Positions 43,170 to 50,319 of a stretch of DNA of 64,000 nt are shown piece by piece (positions within the stretch are counted from its first letter, which is position 1; the number at the start of each line of letters is the position of its first letter). Source of the DNA: Vulcanimicrobiota bacterium (GTDB lineage Bacteria > Vulcanimicrobiota > Xenobia > Xenobiales > JADMJV01); assembly GCA_017307785.1 (NCBI GenBank), contig JAFKGI010000017.1, positions 89,121-153,120 of the forward strand. The letters are read 5' to 3'. A model generated the notes under the pieces. The model ran no database searches. It was not told the origin of the DNA and worked only from the letters and a program-made list of their open reading frames with translations. The position numbers were made by a program, and so were the translations under genes.

Positions 43170-43796
43170 TCAAAGGAACCTGAACGGGCCCGCGCCCATG
43201 CCCCTCAAAATGAACCGGGTCAACTCGTCCAGATAGGCACCGTCCAGCGAGCCGTCGGTGACCACCACCCGCCAGTAGAGCAACCCGCCCGCCGCGTCGG
43301 AAAACAGCTCGACGTCCGCCTCAGCGTCCAACTCGCCGCGCTCGACGGCTCGGGCCAGCAGCACGGCGGCGCGTGCCCGGCGCGTCACCTGCAATCGCCC
43401 GCGAATCGCCTCGGCCAGCTCCGGCGAACGCAGCATTTCGGCGTGCAGGTCGGGCAGAATGCGCCGCACCAGCGGCCGCCGCAAGAGCCGGGAGAGATGC
43501 TCCAACAAAGTGCGCAGATCGCCGCCCAGGGAGCCCGTGTCCGGAACCTCGGCGATGGCCAGATCGGCTTGCTCCAACCGGTCGATGACCATGGCCATTT
43601 TTGACCCCCAGCGCCGATACAGCGCCGCCTTTCCCACGCCCGCCCGGCGTGCCACCGCCTCCAGACTCAGAGCCCCATAGCCATGGCGAGCCCACTCCGC
43701 GAACAAGGCCACCGTCAACGCCGCCGTTACCCCGGGCTGGCGCACGGCCGCGCCGGCCGGCGGGCGAGGGGTATCGTCGGAACGCTTGCGTTTCAT
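43170..43796 (-). CDS. TetR-family transcriptional regulator
   Basis: The HTH is near the N-terminus: VTAALTVALFAEWARHGYGALSLEAVARRAGVGKAALYRRWGSKMAM. The ~140-residue C-terminal domain (RTLLEHLSRLLRRPLVRRILPDLHAEM, LDELTRFILRG) is typical of TetR proteins that sense small molecules. It diverges from a SnoaL/NmrA operon across a perfect 24-bp palindrome, so it very likely represses that operon and itself. A reversed TAAACT box ends 8 bases before its ATG, and no Shine-Dalgarno sequence is present. Confidence 0.93.
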   Translation of the reverse strand: MKRKRSDDTPRPPAGAAVRQPGVTAALTVALFAEWARHGYGALSLEAVARRAGVGKAALYRRWGSKMAMVIDRLEQADLAIAEVPDTGSLGGDLRTLLEHLSRLLRRPLVRRILPDLHAEMLRSPELAEAIRGRLQVTRRARAAVLLARAVERGELDAEADVELFSDAAGGLLYWRVVVTDGSLDGAYLDELTRFILRGMGAGPFRFL

Positions 43797-43820
43797 CGTC
43801 AGTTAGTTTACCATAGATCG

Positions 43821-43844
43821 CGTCGGAACGGATCCGTTCCGACG
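43821..43844. promoter_or_regulatory. TetR operator: 24-bp perfect palindrome
   Basis: The 24 bases are fully self-complementary around the centre GGATCC, with outer arms CGTCGGAAC and GTTCCGACG. The site lies between a TetR gene and the operon it faces, 12 bases before the ATG at 43857 and overlapping the leader with its AAAGGAG ribosome site. Occupancy would block both directions. Confidence 0.8.
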
Positions 43845-43856
43845 AAAGGAGATTCT

Positions 43857-44270
43857 ATGATCGACTCACCGTGGGCGGACTTCAGCCGCTTCCTGAAAAA
43901 CGCACTGGGGGAGGGGCTTCGGCCCGAGCTGCAGGACGTCAACGACTTCTTCGCGGCCGACGCTGTCTTTGAGTTCCCTTTCGCACCGCCCGGTTATCCC
44001 ACCCGACTCGAAGGCCGGGAAGCCATCCGCGCTCACTTGGCCCAACTGCCCGGCCAGATCGTGATTCACCGCTTCGATCCGCCTACCGTCCACCGTACTC
44101 AGGAAGCCGGAGTCGTCATTTTGGAATATGCGGTGCGCGGCCAGGCGGTGGCCAGCGGACGCTCCTACAATCAGCGTTACCTCAACGTCATTACTCTACG
44201 GGACGGAACCATTGCGCACTTCCGAGATTACTGGAATCCTCAAATCGTGCTGGAGGCTCTGCAAGCATGA
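43857..44270 (+). CDS. SnoaL/NTF2-like protein, 137 aa
   Basis: The fold pattern is that of the SnoaL-like/NTF2 superfamily, a cone-shaped barrel used by cyclases, isomerases and binding proteins: VNDFFAADAVFEFPFAPP, LEGREAIRAHLAQLPGQIVIHRF, RYLNVITLRDGTIAHFRDYWNPQIVLEAL. No specific reaction can be assigned. AAAGGAG precedes the ATG. Its stop overlaps the NAD(P)-binding gene (ATGA), so the pair is likely a small-molecule modification or detoxification operon under TetR control. Confidence 0.85.
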   Translation: MIDSPWADFSRFLKNALGEGLRPELQDVNDFFAADAVFEFPFAPPGYPTRLEGREAIRAHLAQLPGQIVIHRFDPPTVHRTQEAGVVILEYAVRGQAVASGRSYNQRYLNVITLRDGTIAHFRDYWNPQIVLEALQA

Positions 44271-45082
44271 TTTTGCTCACCGGAGGCACCGGTAAGACCG
44301 GCCAGCGCATCGCCGCCCACCTGGGAGTTCAAGCTCGAATCGTCTCGCGCCATTCTCCCTTGAGATTTGACTGGGAGGATCCCACCACCTACGCTGCCGC
44401 CCTGCATCAGGTGCGGGCCGTCTATCTGGTCGCTCCCGCCGGCGTCAGCAACCTGCTGCCGGCCATGCGCCCCTTTCTGGAGCAAGCCCTGGCCAGCGGG
44501 GTCGGGCGTTTCGTGCTGCTCTCTTCCTCGGCTCTGGCCGAAGGCGGCCCTCTCATGGGAGAGGTGCATGGCTGGCTTCACCAGCACGCTCCCGGCTGGG
44601 TGGTGCTGCGACCTTCCTGGTTCATGCAGAACTTCAGCGAAGGCCCTCACCGCCATACCATGGACCAACAGTCCACCCTCTACTCGGCGACCGGGCAAGG
44701 AAAGGTCGCCTTCATCGATGCCGAGGACATCGCGGCCGTGGCCGCCCGAGCCCTGCAGCAACCGGACTTTCCTTCAGGGGAGCTGCTTCTCACCGGGCCC
44801 GAAGCCCTCAGCTACGATCAGGTGGCCGAGATTTTCAGCCAGCTGCGGGGAACCCCCATTCATCACCAGCCGCTCAGCGTAGACCAACTCGCCGAAAACT
44901 ATCGCCAGGCCGGCCTGCCTCGGGAATACGCCCACACCCTGGCCGCCATGGACCAGGCCATTGCCGAAGGGGCCGAAGATCGGGTCAGCGACCAGGTGCA
45001 GCGCATCACCGGCCGGGCGCCTCGAAGCTTTGCGGACTTCGCCAGCGACGCCTACGTAGCCCGCAAGGGCGACCCATCGTGA
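44267..45082 (+). CDS. NmrA-like NAD(P)H-binding oxidoreductase
   Basis: An atypical short-chain dehydrogenase: N-terminal nucleotide loop ILLTGGTGKTGQRIAAHL, then VYLVAPAG, GVGRFVLLSSSAL, VVLRPSWFMQNF and IDAEDIAAVAARAL. The catalytic Tyr-x3-Lys of classical SDRs is not in place, as is usual in the NmrA/ergot-alkaloid-reductase-like group that act as reductases or redox sensors. It overlaps the SnoaL-like gene upstream and the small minus-strand gene downstream. Confidence 0.88.
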   Translation: MILLTGGTGKTGQRIAAHLGVQARIVSRHSPLRFDWEDPTTYAAALHQVRAVYLVAPAGVSNLLPAMRPFLEQALASGVGRFVLLSSSALAEGGPLMGEVHGWLHQHAPGWVVLRPSWFMQNFSEGPHRHTMDQQSTLYSATGQGKVAFIDAEDIAAVAARALQQPDFPSGELLLTGPEALSYDQVAEIFSQLRGTPIHHQPLSVDQLAENYRQAGLPREYAHTLAAMDQAIAEGAEDRVSDQVQRITGRAPRSFADFASDAYVARKGDPS

Positions 45083-45234
45083 AACCGCCCCAACTTGCGT
45101 AGCCCTTCCAGAACCTCCAACGACCGCCCACAACGGGCCGCCTCGCGCGTTTGGTGAGCGATCTTCACGACCTCTTCCGGCAGATTGGGCTCGTCCCCGG
45201 TATAGTACGCGATCCATTCCTCGATATTCAGCAC
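45052..45234 (-). CDS. Small hypothetical protein, 60 aa
   Basis: The GTG start at 45234 follows a GGGGG run at about the right distance. The product is acidic at the N-terminus (NIEEWIAYYTGDEPNLPEEVVK) and helical after that. I recognise no family. It converges on the NmrA-like gene with a 31-base overlap. The longer version of the frame, starting at 45429, reads like shadow sequence. Support is limited to codon bias, start spacing and filling an otherwise empty 300-base gap. Confidence 0.4.
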   Translation of the reverse strand: MLNIEEWIAYYTGDEPNLPEEVVKIAHQTREAARCGRSLEVLEGLRKLGRFHDGSPLRAT

Positions 45235-45383
45235 GGTATCCCCCCCGACAGACCTGATCGTTGCGATTATAGTAAACCATTGGGGGCCCTTTGCCGTCAC
45301 CAGCCTTGACCACAGACCCGCCGGTCCACATCTAGATAGCGGAATAGGAATGAAATCGGTTCCCCGCTCAGAAGAATCCTGCC

Positions 45384-46637
45384 GTGAGAACCACCAGCGC
45401 TCTGGCTCGGGTCTTCCTGGTGCTGGCACCGCTGGCCAGCCTCTGGGTCGCCTGGGTCATGCACCCCCCGGTCGCGGATCCGGCCGCGCTCCAGGCCGTC
45501 CTGGATACGGCCAGCCAGCGACGCGAGGCCCTCTACCTCCGGGCCCGCGACCCGGGCCAGAATGGCGCTCTGCACCCGGAATTCGCCTCCTGGTGGCGAG
45601 CCAAAGGTTCCTCGGCCCCCCTGGATGCCTTTCTGGAAAACTGGACCCGCTATTCCAGCCAGAACCAAGAACGACTCCTGGACCACCGGGCTCTCCAGTC
45701 CGATCCCCACTACCGCAAGTCCAGGAAAGACTTTCAGGCTCTGGTTCCCGACCTGGAAGAGGCCTTGCTCAAGCCCGTTTTCTGTTCCACCTCTCCGGCC
45801 TTCCAGGACCATCTGCGCATGCTCGTCCTGAAAAAGCTGACGCTGGGCCTGCAGGCCCTGGCCGAGGACCAATTGTCCCAGGGGCATCCCGAACAGGCGA
45901 TCCGTTCCGTCTATCCGGTGCTGGCGTTGAGCCATCACTACTTCGACCATGAACTGGGCATGGACCACCTGTTAGCCAACTCCTTCTTAAATTACGGCTG
46001 CGAAACTCTCCTGCATATTCTCGATTCCCAAGACATCAAGCCGGAGGCCTGGATCTTCCTGAAGGATAAATTGCCGGCCGTGCTTCCCTCCCCATCTGCC
46101 CTGGCTTACACGCTGGCCGGAGAAATGCTCTTCATGCGGGAACACTCCTCCGATCCACCGATTGGAACCGTTAGCTGGACCGAAAGAGTCATCCATTTCC
46201 TGCCCGGCCTTGACCGTCGGGAGCATCGAATGATGGACAATTTTATGGTGCGCGCCTACCAGGCCGCGGCGCGCGACGAACTCCCCCAGATTCGCCAGGC
46301 TCCCTTCCAAATGACCGAATGGGCTCTGGGAAAAAGTGGCTACTATGAGAGCCAGTTTTCTATCAATGTCGACGCGACCGCCCGCCTGACCGCCCGCCAC
46401 CGACGCATTCTGGCCGCTATCTATCTCTTTGCCTGCCTAAAGGAATACCAATTTCGGCACCACCGCTACCCCGCAAACTTGAACTTCGTCTCCGCCCCCT
46501 GCGAGTTCCAATACATCCCCGGCAAACTTCTCAGCGTGCAACTCCCCGCCCACAACTACAGGAGAACTCCCGTCTACCCACCAGAACGAAAGATTCATCT
46601 CGGCCCCACCAGCCTGGAATTCGACTTATCTCCCTGA
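45384..46637 (+). CDS. Membrane-anchored hypothetical protein, 417 aa
   Basis: An N-terminal hydrophobic helix (ALARVFLVLAPLASLWVAWVM) acts as an uncleaved anchor or signal. The rest is mostly helical: LRMLVLKKLTLGLQALAEDQLSQG and HRRILAAIYLFACLKEYQFRHHRYPANL. This last part resembles the segment ending PxxL in many general-secretion or pseudopilin-like substrates, though not closely. The C-terminus turns polar. I recognise no family. GTG start, no clear ribosome site. The exported EF-Tu-like gene follows after 37 bases. Confidence 0.6.
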   Translation: MRTTSALARVFLVLAPLASLWVAWVMHPPVADPAALQAVLDTASQRREALYLRARDPGQNGALHPEFASWWRAKGSSAPLDAFLENWTRYSSQNQERLLDHRALQSDPHYRKSRKDFQALVPDLEEALLKPVFCSTSPAFQDHLRMLVLKKLTLGLQALAEDQLSQGHPEQAIRSVYPVLALSHHYFDHELGMDHLLANSFLNYGCETLLHILDSQDIKPEAWIFLKDKLPAVLPSPSALAYTLAGEMLFMREHSSDPPIGTVSWTERVIHFLPGLDRREHRMMDNFMVRAYQAAARDELPQIRQAPFQMTEWALGKSGYYESQFSINVDATARLTARHRRILAAIYLFACLKEYQFRHHRYPANLNFVSAPCEFQYIPGKLLSVQLPAHNYRRTPVYPPERKIHLGPTSLEFDLSP

Positions 46638-46674
46638 AAACAGGCGACCGCCCCTCGACCGAGAAAAAGGCCGA

Positions 46675-47289
46675 ATGTTCAAGAGACTTCCGCTGCTCGT
46701 CCTGGCCCAGCTCCTGGCTCTCACCGGCTGGGCCGGAGAACCCCCTTTCCTGATGGCCGTCGAAGACGTCTTCACCATCTCCGGCCGTGGCACCGTCGTC
46801 ACCGGCCGGGTCGAGCGCGGCAGCATCCAGGTCGGCCAACCGCTGGAGCTGGTCGGCCTCGAGAAAGACGCCCAGACCCAGGTCGTCCACATCGAAGTTT
46901 TCCGTAAACTTCTCACCCGCGTCGAAACCGGCCAGAACTGCGGCCTGCTGTTGCGCGGCCTGCAACGCGACCAGATCCTGCGCGGCCAGGTTCTGGCCAC
47001 CCCCGGCAGCATCCAGGCCCACACCACCTTCAGCGCTAACACCAACTGGCTCCCCAAAGACAAAGGCGGCCGCACCACTCCGATTACCGCCGAATACCGA
47101 CCCTACTGCCAGTTCCGCACCGCCTCGGTCACCGGCGAAATTCTCGACCTCACGGGCAGCCTCGAGCCCTCCGGCGACACCCCACTCAAAATCCGCCTGC
47201 AACAACCCGTCGCCCTGGAAAAAGGCCAGACCTTCACCATCTCCATGGGCTCCCGCACCATCGCCAACGGCACCATCACCGAGCTCTAA
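46675..47289 (+). CDS. Exported protein made of EF-Tu domains 2 and 3
   Basis: A signal peptide (MFKRLPLLVLAQLLALTGWAG) is joined directly to an EF-Tu-like sequence. Domain 2 begins EPPFLMAVEDVFTISGRGT and reads VVTGRVERGSIQVGQPLELVG, FRKLLTRVETGQNCGLLLRG and ILRGQVLATPGSI. Domain 3 follows: KDKGGRTTPITAEYRPYCQF, RTASVTGEILDL and ISMGSRTIANGTITEL. These match the beta-barrel domains of translation factor EF-Tu closely and in order. The GTPase domain 1 (P-loop, NKCD) is completely absent at 204 aa. It should be periplasmic or surface-exposed. EF-Tu is known to moonlight as a surface adhesin; a purpose-built exported copy is unusual. GAAAAAGG precedes the ATG. A dispersed palindrome follows. 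Confidence 0.88.
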   Translation: MFKRLPLLVLAQLLALTGWAGEPPFLMAVEDVFTISGRGTVVTGRVERGSIQVGQPLELVGLEKDAQTQVVHIEVFRKLLTRVETGQNCGLLLRGLQRDQILRGQVLATPGSIQAHTTFSANTNWLPKDKGGRTTPITAEYRPYCQFRTASVTGEILDLTGSLEPSGDTPLKIRLQQPVALEKGQTFTISMGSRTIANGTITEL

Positions 47290-47301
47290 TCATCTAGAAC
47301 G

Positions 47302-47320
47302 ACGCCCCGCACGGGGCGCG
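47302..47320. repeat. Dispersed GC palindrome, copy 5
   Basis: ACGCCCCGCACGGGGCGCG, 13 bases after the stop of the EF-Tu-like gene. Its position again fits a 3'-end hairpin, although no T run follows. Confidence 0.75.
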
Positions 47321-47407
47321 AACCGCTCTGCAGTCCTCCTAGAGTTTGTGGTGCAATCGATGGATTGCACTACGGATTCGGAGAGCCTCGAAGAATCGAA
47401 AAGTCGC

Positions 47408-48382
47408 TTAGGGCTTGAGAAGGACCGAACCGGCCGACCGGCCCGACTCCACCTCCTGGTGGGCCAGGGCCGCCTCGCTCAGCCGGTAGCGGCCCCACAC
47501 ATTCGGCCGAATTGCACCAATGGCAACGGCCTCCCAAACATCCGCCGCTCGCTCCCGGTATTCCGCCAGCGAAGAAGTGTGGGCGGCCAACGAAGGACGC
47601 GTCAAAAAGAGCGAACCCTTGGCATTGAGGGTGGCCAACTCCACCGCCGACGGCGCGCCCGAGGACGCTCCAAAAGACACCATCAGGCCGCGAGGCCGCA
47701 GGCTGTCCAACGAAGCCTCCCAGGAAATCCGCCCCACCGGATCATAAACGACGTTCGCCTTCTGCCCTTGGGTTAGGCGCGCCACCTCCCCAGCCAGTTT
47801 CTCGCGGTCGAACACCAAGACAGCGTCACAACCCAATTGTTCCGCCCCCTCTACGCTCGCCTGCTTAGAGACCACGCCGATCACGAAAGCTCCCAGGTGC
47901 TTGGCCCAGGTCGCCATCAATTGACCCAGCGCTCCACCCACCCCATAGAGCAGAACCACGGTGCCCGGCCCTACCGGATAAGTGGACTTGAGCAAATACT
48001 GGGCCGTCAAACCCTTGAAAAGCACCGCCGCGGCCTCTTCCTCGCTCACCTCCTCCGGAAGCTTGAGAAGCCGGTCCGCCGGATAGATCCGACCGCTTGC
48101 ATAGGCTCCTAAAGGCCCGCCCGCGTAAGCAACCCGATCGCCTACCCCAAACGTCTCCACCTCGGCACCCAGAGCCACGACCCGACCGGCCGCTTCCAGC
48201 CCCAGGCCCGAAGGCAGCGCAACCGCCACCGCCCCGTTTCTCTGCGTGATATCCAGGTAATTTACGCCCACCGCGCTCTGCTCGAGCCAGACCTCTCCCG
48301 GCCCGGGGGACGACTCCGCCACCTCCTCCAGGGCCAGAACTTGGGGAGAACCGATTTGCTGAAAACGAACGATGGAAGCCAT
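47408..48382 (-). CDS. Quinone oxidoreductase (zeta-crystallin-type MDR)
   Basis: A zinc-independent medium-chain reductase that uses NADPH to reduce quinones or enones. Signatures: VGVNYLDITQRNGA, GLEAAGRVVALG, GDRVAYAGGPLGAYA, GLTAQYLLKSTYPVGPG, VVLLYGVGGALGQLMATWAKHLGA (nucleotide loop; AAGG-type in most members) and NVVYDPVGR. The Cys/His zinc ligands of alcohol dehydrogenases are absent, as expected. ATG 48382 has AGGAGGA upstream. A TATGCT box ~20 bases farther gives an ordinary leader. It stands alone between two palindrome copies. Confidence 0.92.
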   Translation of the reverse strand: MASIVRFQQIGSPQVLALEEVAESSPGPGEVWLEQSAVGVNYLDITQRNGAVAVALPSGLGLEAAGRVVALGAEVETFGVGDRVAYAGGPLGAYASGRIYPADRLLKLPEEVSEEEAAAVLFKGLTAQYLLKSTYPVGPGTVVLLYGVGGALGQLMATWAKHLGAFVIGVVSKQASVEGAEQLGCDAVLVFDREKLAGEVARLTQGQKANVVYDPVGRISWEASLDSLRPRGLMVSFGASSGAPSAVELATLNAKGSLFLTRPSLAAHTSSLAEYRERAADVWEAVAIGAIRPNVWGRYRLSEAALAHQEVESGRSAGSVLLKP

Positions 48383-48492
48383 AGCTTAATCCTCCTGCTG
48401 AACTCCCGCTAGCATAGACCCTCAGCCGGACAGCAGAACAGATTCAATAAAGATAACATGGCACCAGTACAGTTTCCTGCAAAACCTTCTGT

Positions 48493-48507
48493 CCCGCACG
48501 GGGCGCG
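48493..48507. repeat. Dispersed GC palindrome, copy 6 (one arm altered)
   Basis: CCCGCACGGGGCGCG. The left arm has lost its first bases (preceded by GT), so only CCCG/CGGG pairs. It lies between the quinone reductase start and the PLP lyase stop, in a 140-base gap that otherwise shows nothing. Confidence 0.65.
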
Positions 48508-48522
48508 CCAGAACTGTACTTC

Positions 48523-49614
48523 TTACGCCAGAGCCTGGCACAGATCTTTCCAGAGATCTTCCACGTCCTCGATTCCCACGCTCAGCCGAATCAGGCCCGC
48601 CGGTAAATGCCCCTGGCCGGGAACGGCCGCCCGCCGTTCCATGGTGGACTCCACTCCTCCCAGACTGGTGGCGTGCCGGATCAGTCGAATCCGCCGGCAA
48701 GCGGCGTCCGCGTCCCCTCGCACATCAAAAGAAATCACCGGGCCGAAACCCTTCAGCAACCGCCTGGCCGCCGCGTGGGTGGGATGGGCCGCCAGGCCCG
48801 GATAGCGCACGCAGGCCACTGCCGTGTGCCGGGATAGCCGCTCCGCCAACTCCATGGCGTTCTGCTGGGCCCGCTGCAATCGCAAGGCCAGCGTGCGCAC
48901 CCCCCGCACCGCCAGAAAGGCCTCTAGCGTCCCGGGTGTGGCTCCGTGCAACTCGCGAGAGACGCGTAGCGCCTGCCAGCGTTGCTCTTCTCGAGTGGTG
49001 GCCACCCCGGCCAGCAAGTCCGAGTGGCCTCCGATAAACTTGGTGGCCGACTGAATCGAAAAGGTCGCGCCCAGCTCCAGCGGCTGCTGATGGAGCGGCG
49101 TAGCGAAGGTGTTGTCCACGGCCAGGATGGCCCCGGTCTTGCGAGGAGCCGCACAAATCACGTCCAATTCGGCCACGATCAGCAAAGGATTGGAAGGCGA
49201 CTCCAGCCACAGCAGATCGGACTCGGCGGCCGCCTCCACCCATGCCGCCGTATCTTCGACCGCCAGACGCCGCACCGACCATCCATTTTTGCGCGCACCG
49301 GCCGCCACCAGCCCGCTCACCCCCTGATAACAATCCTCCGGGAGCACCACCCGCGCCCCGGCCGACAACTGGTCAAACACGGCCGAAATTGCCGCCATTC
49401 CTGAAGAAAAGGCCACCGACCGCCCTTGCTCCAGACCGCCCAGGATCTCTTCCAGGGCTTCCCAGGTCGGCGTGCCATTGTCCCGTGCGTAACCCCGCTC
49501 ACTTCCCAAAAGAAAGTTGGAGGCCGGCACCAGCGGCGTATTCAAAGGCGAGCCGCAACCCTCCGGACGTCCCGCCGAAACAAGCCAGGATTCCACTCTC
49601 AGCTCCTCAGACAT
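48523..49614 (-). CDS. Cys/Met-metabolism PLP-dependent enzyme (trans-sulfuration family)
   Basis: This fold-type I PLP enzyme belongs with cystathionine gamma-synthases and lyases. Visible: FSSGMAAISAVF, WLESPSNPLL, AVDNTFATPLHQQPLELGA, the PLP Lys192 in SIQSATKFIGGHSDL, and the C-terminal ATSLGGVESTMERRA and GLIRLSVGIEDVEDLWKDL. The exact activity (gamma-synthase, gamma-lyase or beta-lyase) is not settled by sequence; the short 363-aa length fits any of them. GGGAGG precedes ATG 49614, which overlaps the paiB gene by 8 bases. Confidence 0.9.
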   Translation of the reverse strand: MSEELRVESWLVSAGRPEGCGSPLNTPLVPASNFLLGSERGYARDNGTPTWEALEEILGGLEQGRSVAFSSGMAAISAVFDQLSAGARVVLPEDCYQGVSGLVAAGARKNGWSVRRLAVEDTAAWVEAAAESDLLWLESPSNPLLIVAELDVICAAPRKTGAILAVDNTFATPLHQQPLELGATFSIQSATKFIGGHSDLLAGVATTREEQRWQALRVSRELHGATPGTLEAFLAVRGVRTLALRLQRAQQNAMELAERLSRHTAVACVRYPGLAAHPTHAAARRLLKGFGPVISFDVRGDADAACRRIRLIRHATSLGGVESTMERRAAVPGQGHLPAGLIRLSVGIEDVEDLWKDLCQALA

Positions 49615-50218
49615 GGTGCCTCCCTTCGACCAGAAGGGCCGCGTCTTCTCGTCCCTGGGCTCGTAAGCCCGCGGCCACGCCGGCGCGGTCCTCGGCACTC
49701 CGATTCTGGCTCATTTTCCACTTGCCTTGCAGCGAATCCATGCTGATCTCCACTCCCACAATTCCCTTGAGCTGCCCTTGAAGGTAAGCCTCGGGAGCAT
49801 CCGCCACCGCCCACGGCTGCCCCTGCGTCTGCTCGAAAAAGTCGGTCAATTCGCTGACGTGCCGGCGCAACCACTCGGGGTCGTCCACCACTCGGGCCGA
49901 GCCGCGCACCTGAACCATCGAGTAGTTCCAGGTCGGGACCACCTTACCATGGTGCTGCTTGGAGGCGTACCAGGACGGCGTCACGTAGGCTTGCGGACCC
50001 TGAAAAACCACCAGCACCTGCCCGGCCAGGGCTCTCTGTCCATTAGCCTTGGAAAGATGCCCCCGCAACATTCCCTGATCCGCATCCAGATAGAAGGGGA
50101 TCAGATTGGCCTCAGCCGCCTCCCCGGTCACCGAGACCAGCAGACCCAACGGATGAACCCTTAGAAAATGGTGAAGCTCCTCCACCTCTTGAACTTGGTA
50201 AGCAACCGGACAGTACAC
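49607..50218 (-). CDS. PaiB-family FMN-binding protein
   Basis: PaiB-like flavin-binding proteins are described as negative regulators or heme/flavin-fold enzymes. Signatures: HPLGLLVSVTGEAAEANLIPFYLD, GMLRGHLSKANGQ, VLVVFQGPQAYVTPSWYASK, VPTWNYSMVQVRGSARV and the C-terminal LKGIVGVEISMDSLQGKWKMSQNR. Length, 203 aa, is normal. GTG start with AGGAG five bases upstream. It is the first gene of an operon with the PLP lyase and faces a MocR regulator, an arrangement often seen for paiB homologues. Confidence 0.92.
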   Translation of the reverse strand: MYCPVAYQVQEVEELHHFLRVHPLGLLVSVTGEAAEANLIPFYLDADQGMLRGHLSKANGQRALAGQVLVVFQGPQAYVTPSWYASKQHHGKVVPTWNYSMVQVRGSARVVDDPEWLRRHVSELTDFFEQTQGQPWAVADAPEAYLQGQLKGIVGVEISMDSLQGKWKMSQNRSAEDRAGVAAGLRAQGREDAALLVEGRHHV

Positions 50219-50262
50219 GACATCTCCTCACACCCCTTGATTCTGCCGCCATTTTAAGGGCA

Positions 50263-50312
50263 AACTGGTCACAGCGAAACGTCCAGTTTTGCATCAAAAA
50301 GGCAGACCAGTT
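50263..50312. promoter_or_regulatory. Repeated AACTGG half-sites between MocR and paiB
   Basis: AACTGGTC (50263-50270), GTCCAGTT (50281-50288) and GACCAGTT (50305-50312) place one forward and two inverted AACTGG motifs across 50 bases. AACTGGTC and GACCAGTT are exact inverse copies. MocR regulators bind such spaced repeats next to their own gene. Confidence 0.5.
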
Positions 50313-50319
50313 GGAGATC

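Noticed and set aside
46675..47289. Simple pseudogene of the tuf gene
   Set aside because: The two barrel domains are intact and in frame, a signal peptide has been added, and a ribosome site is present, which does not look like decay.
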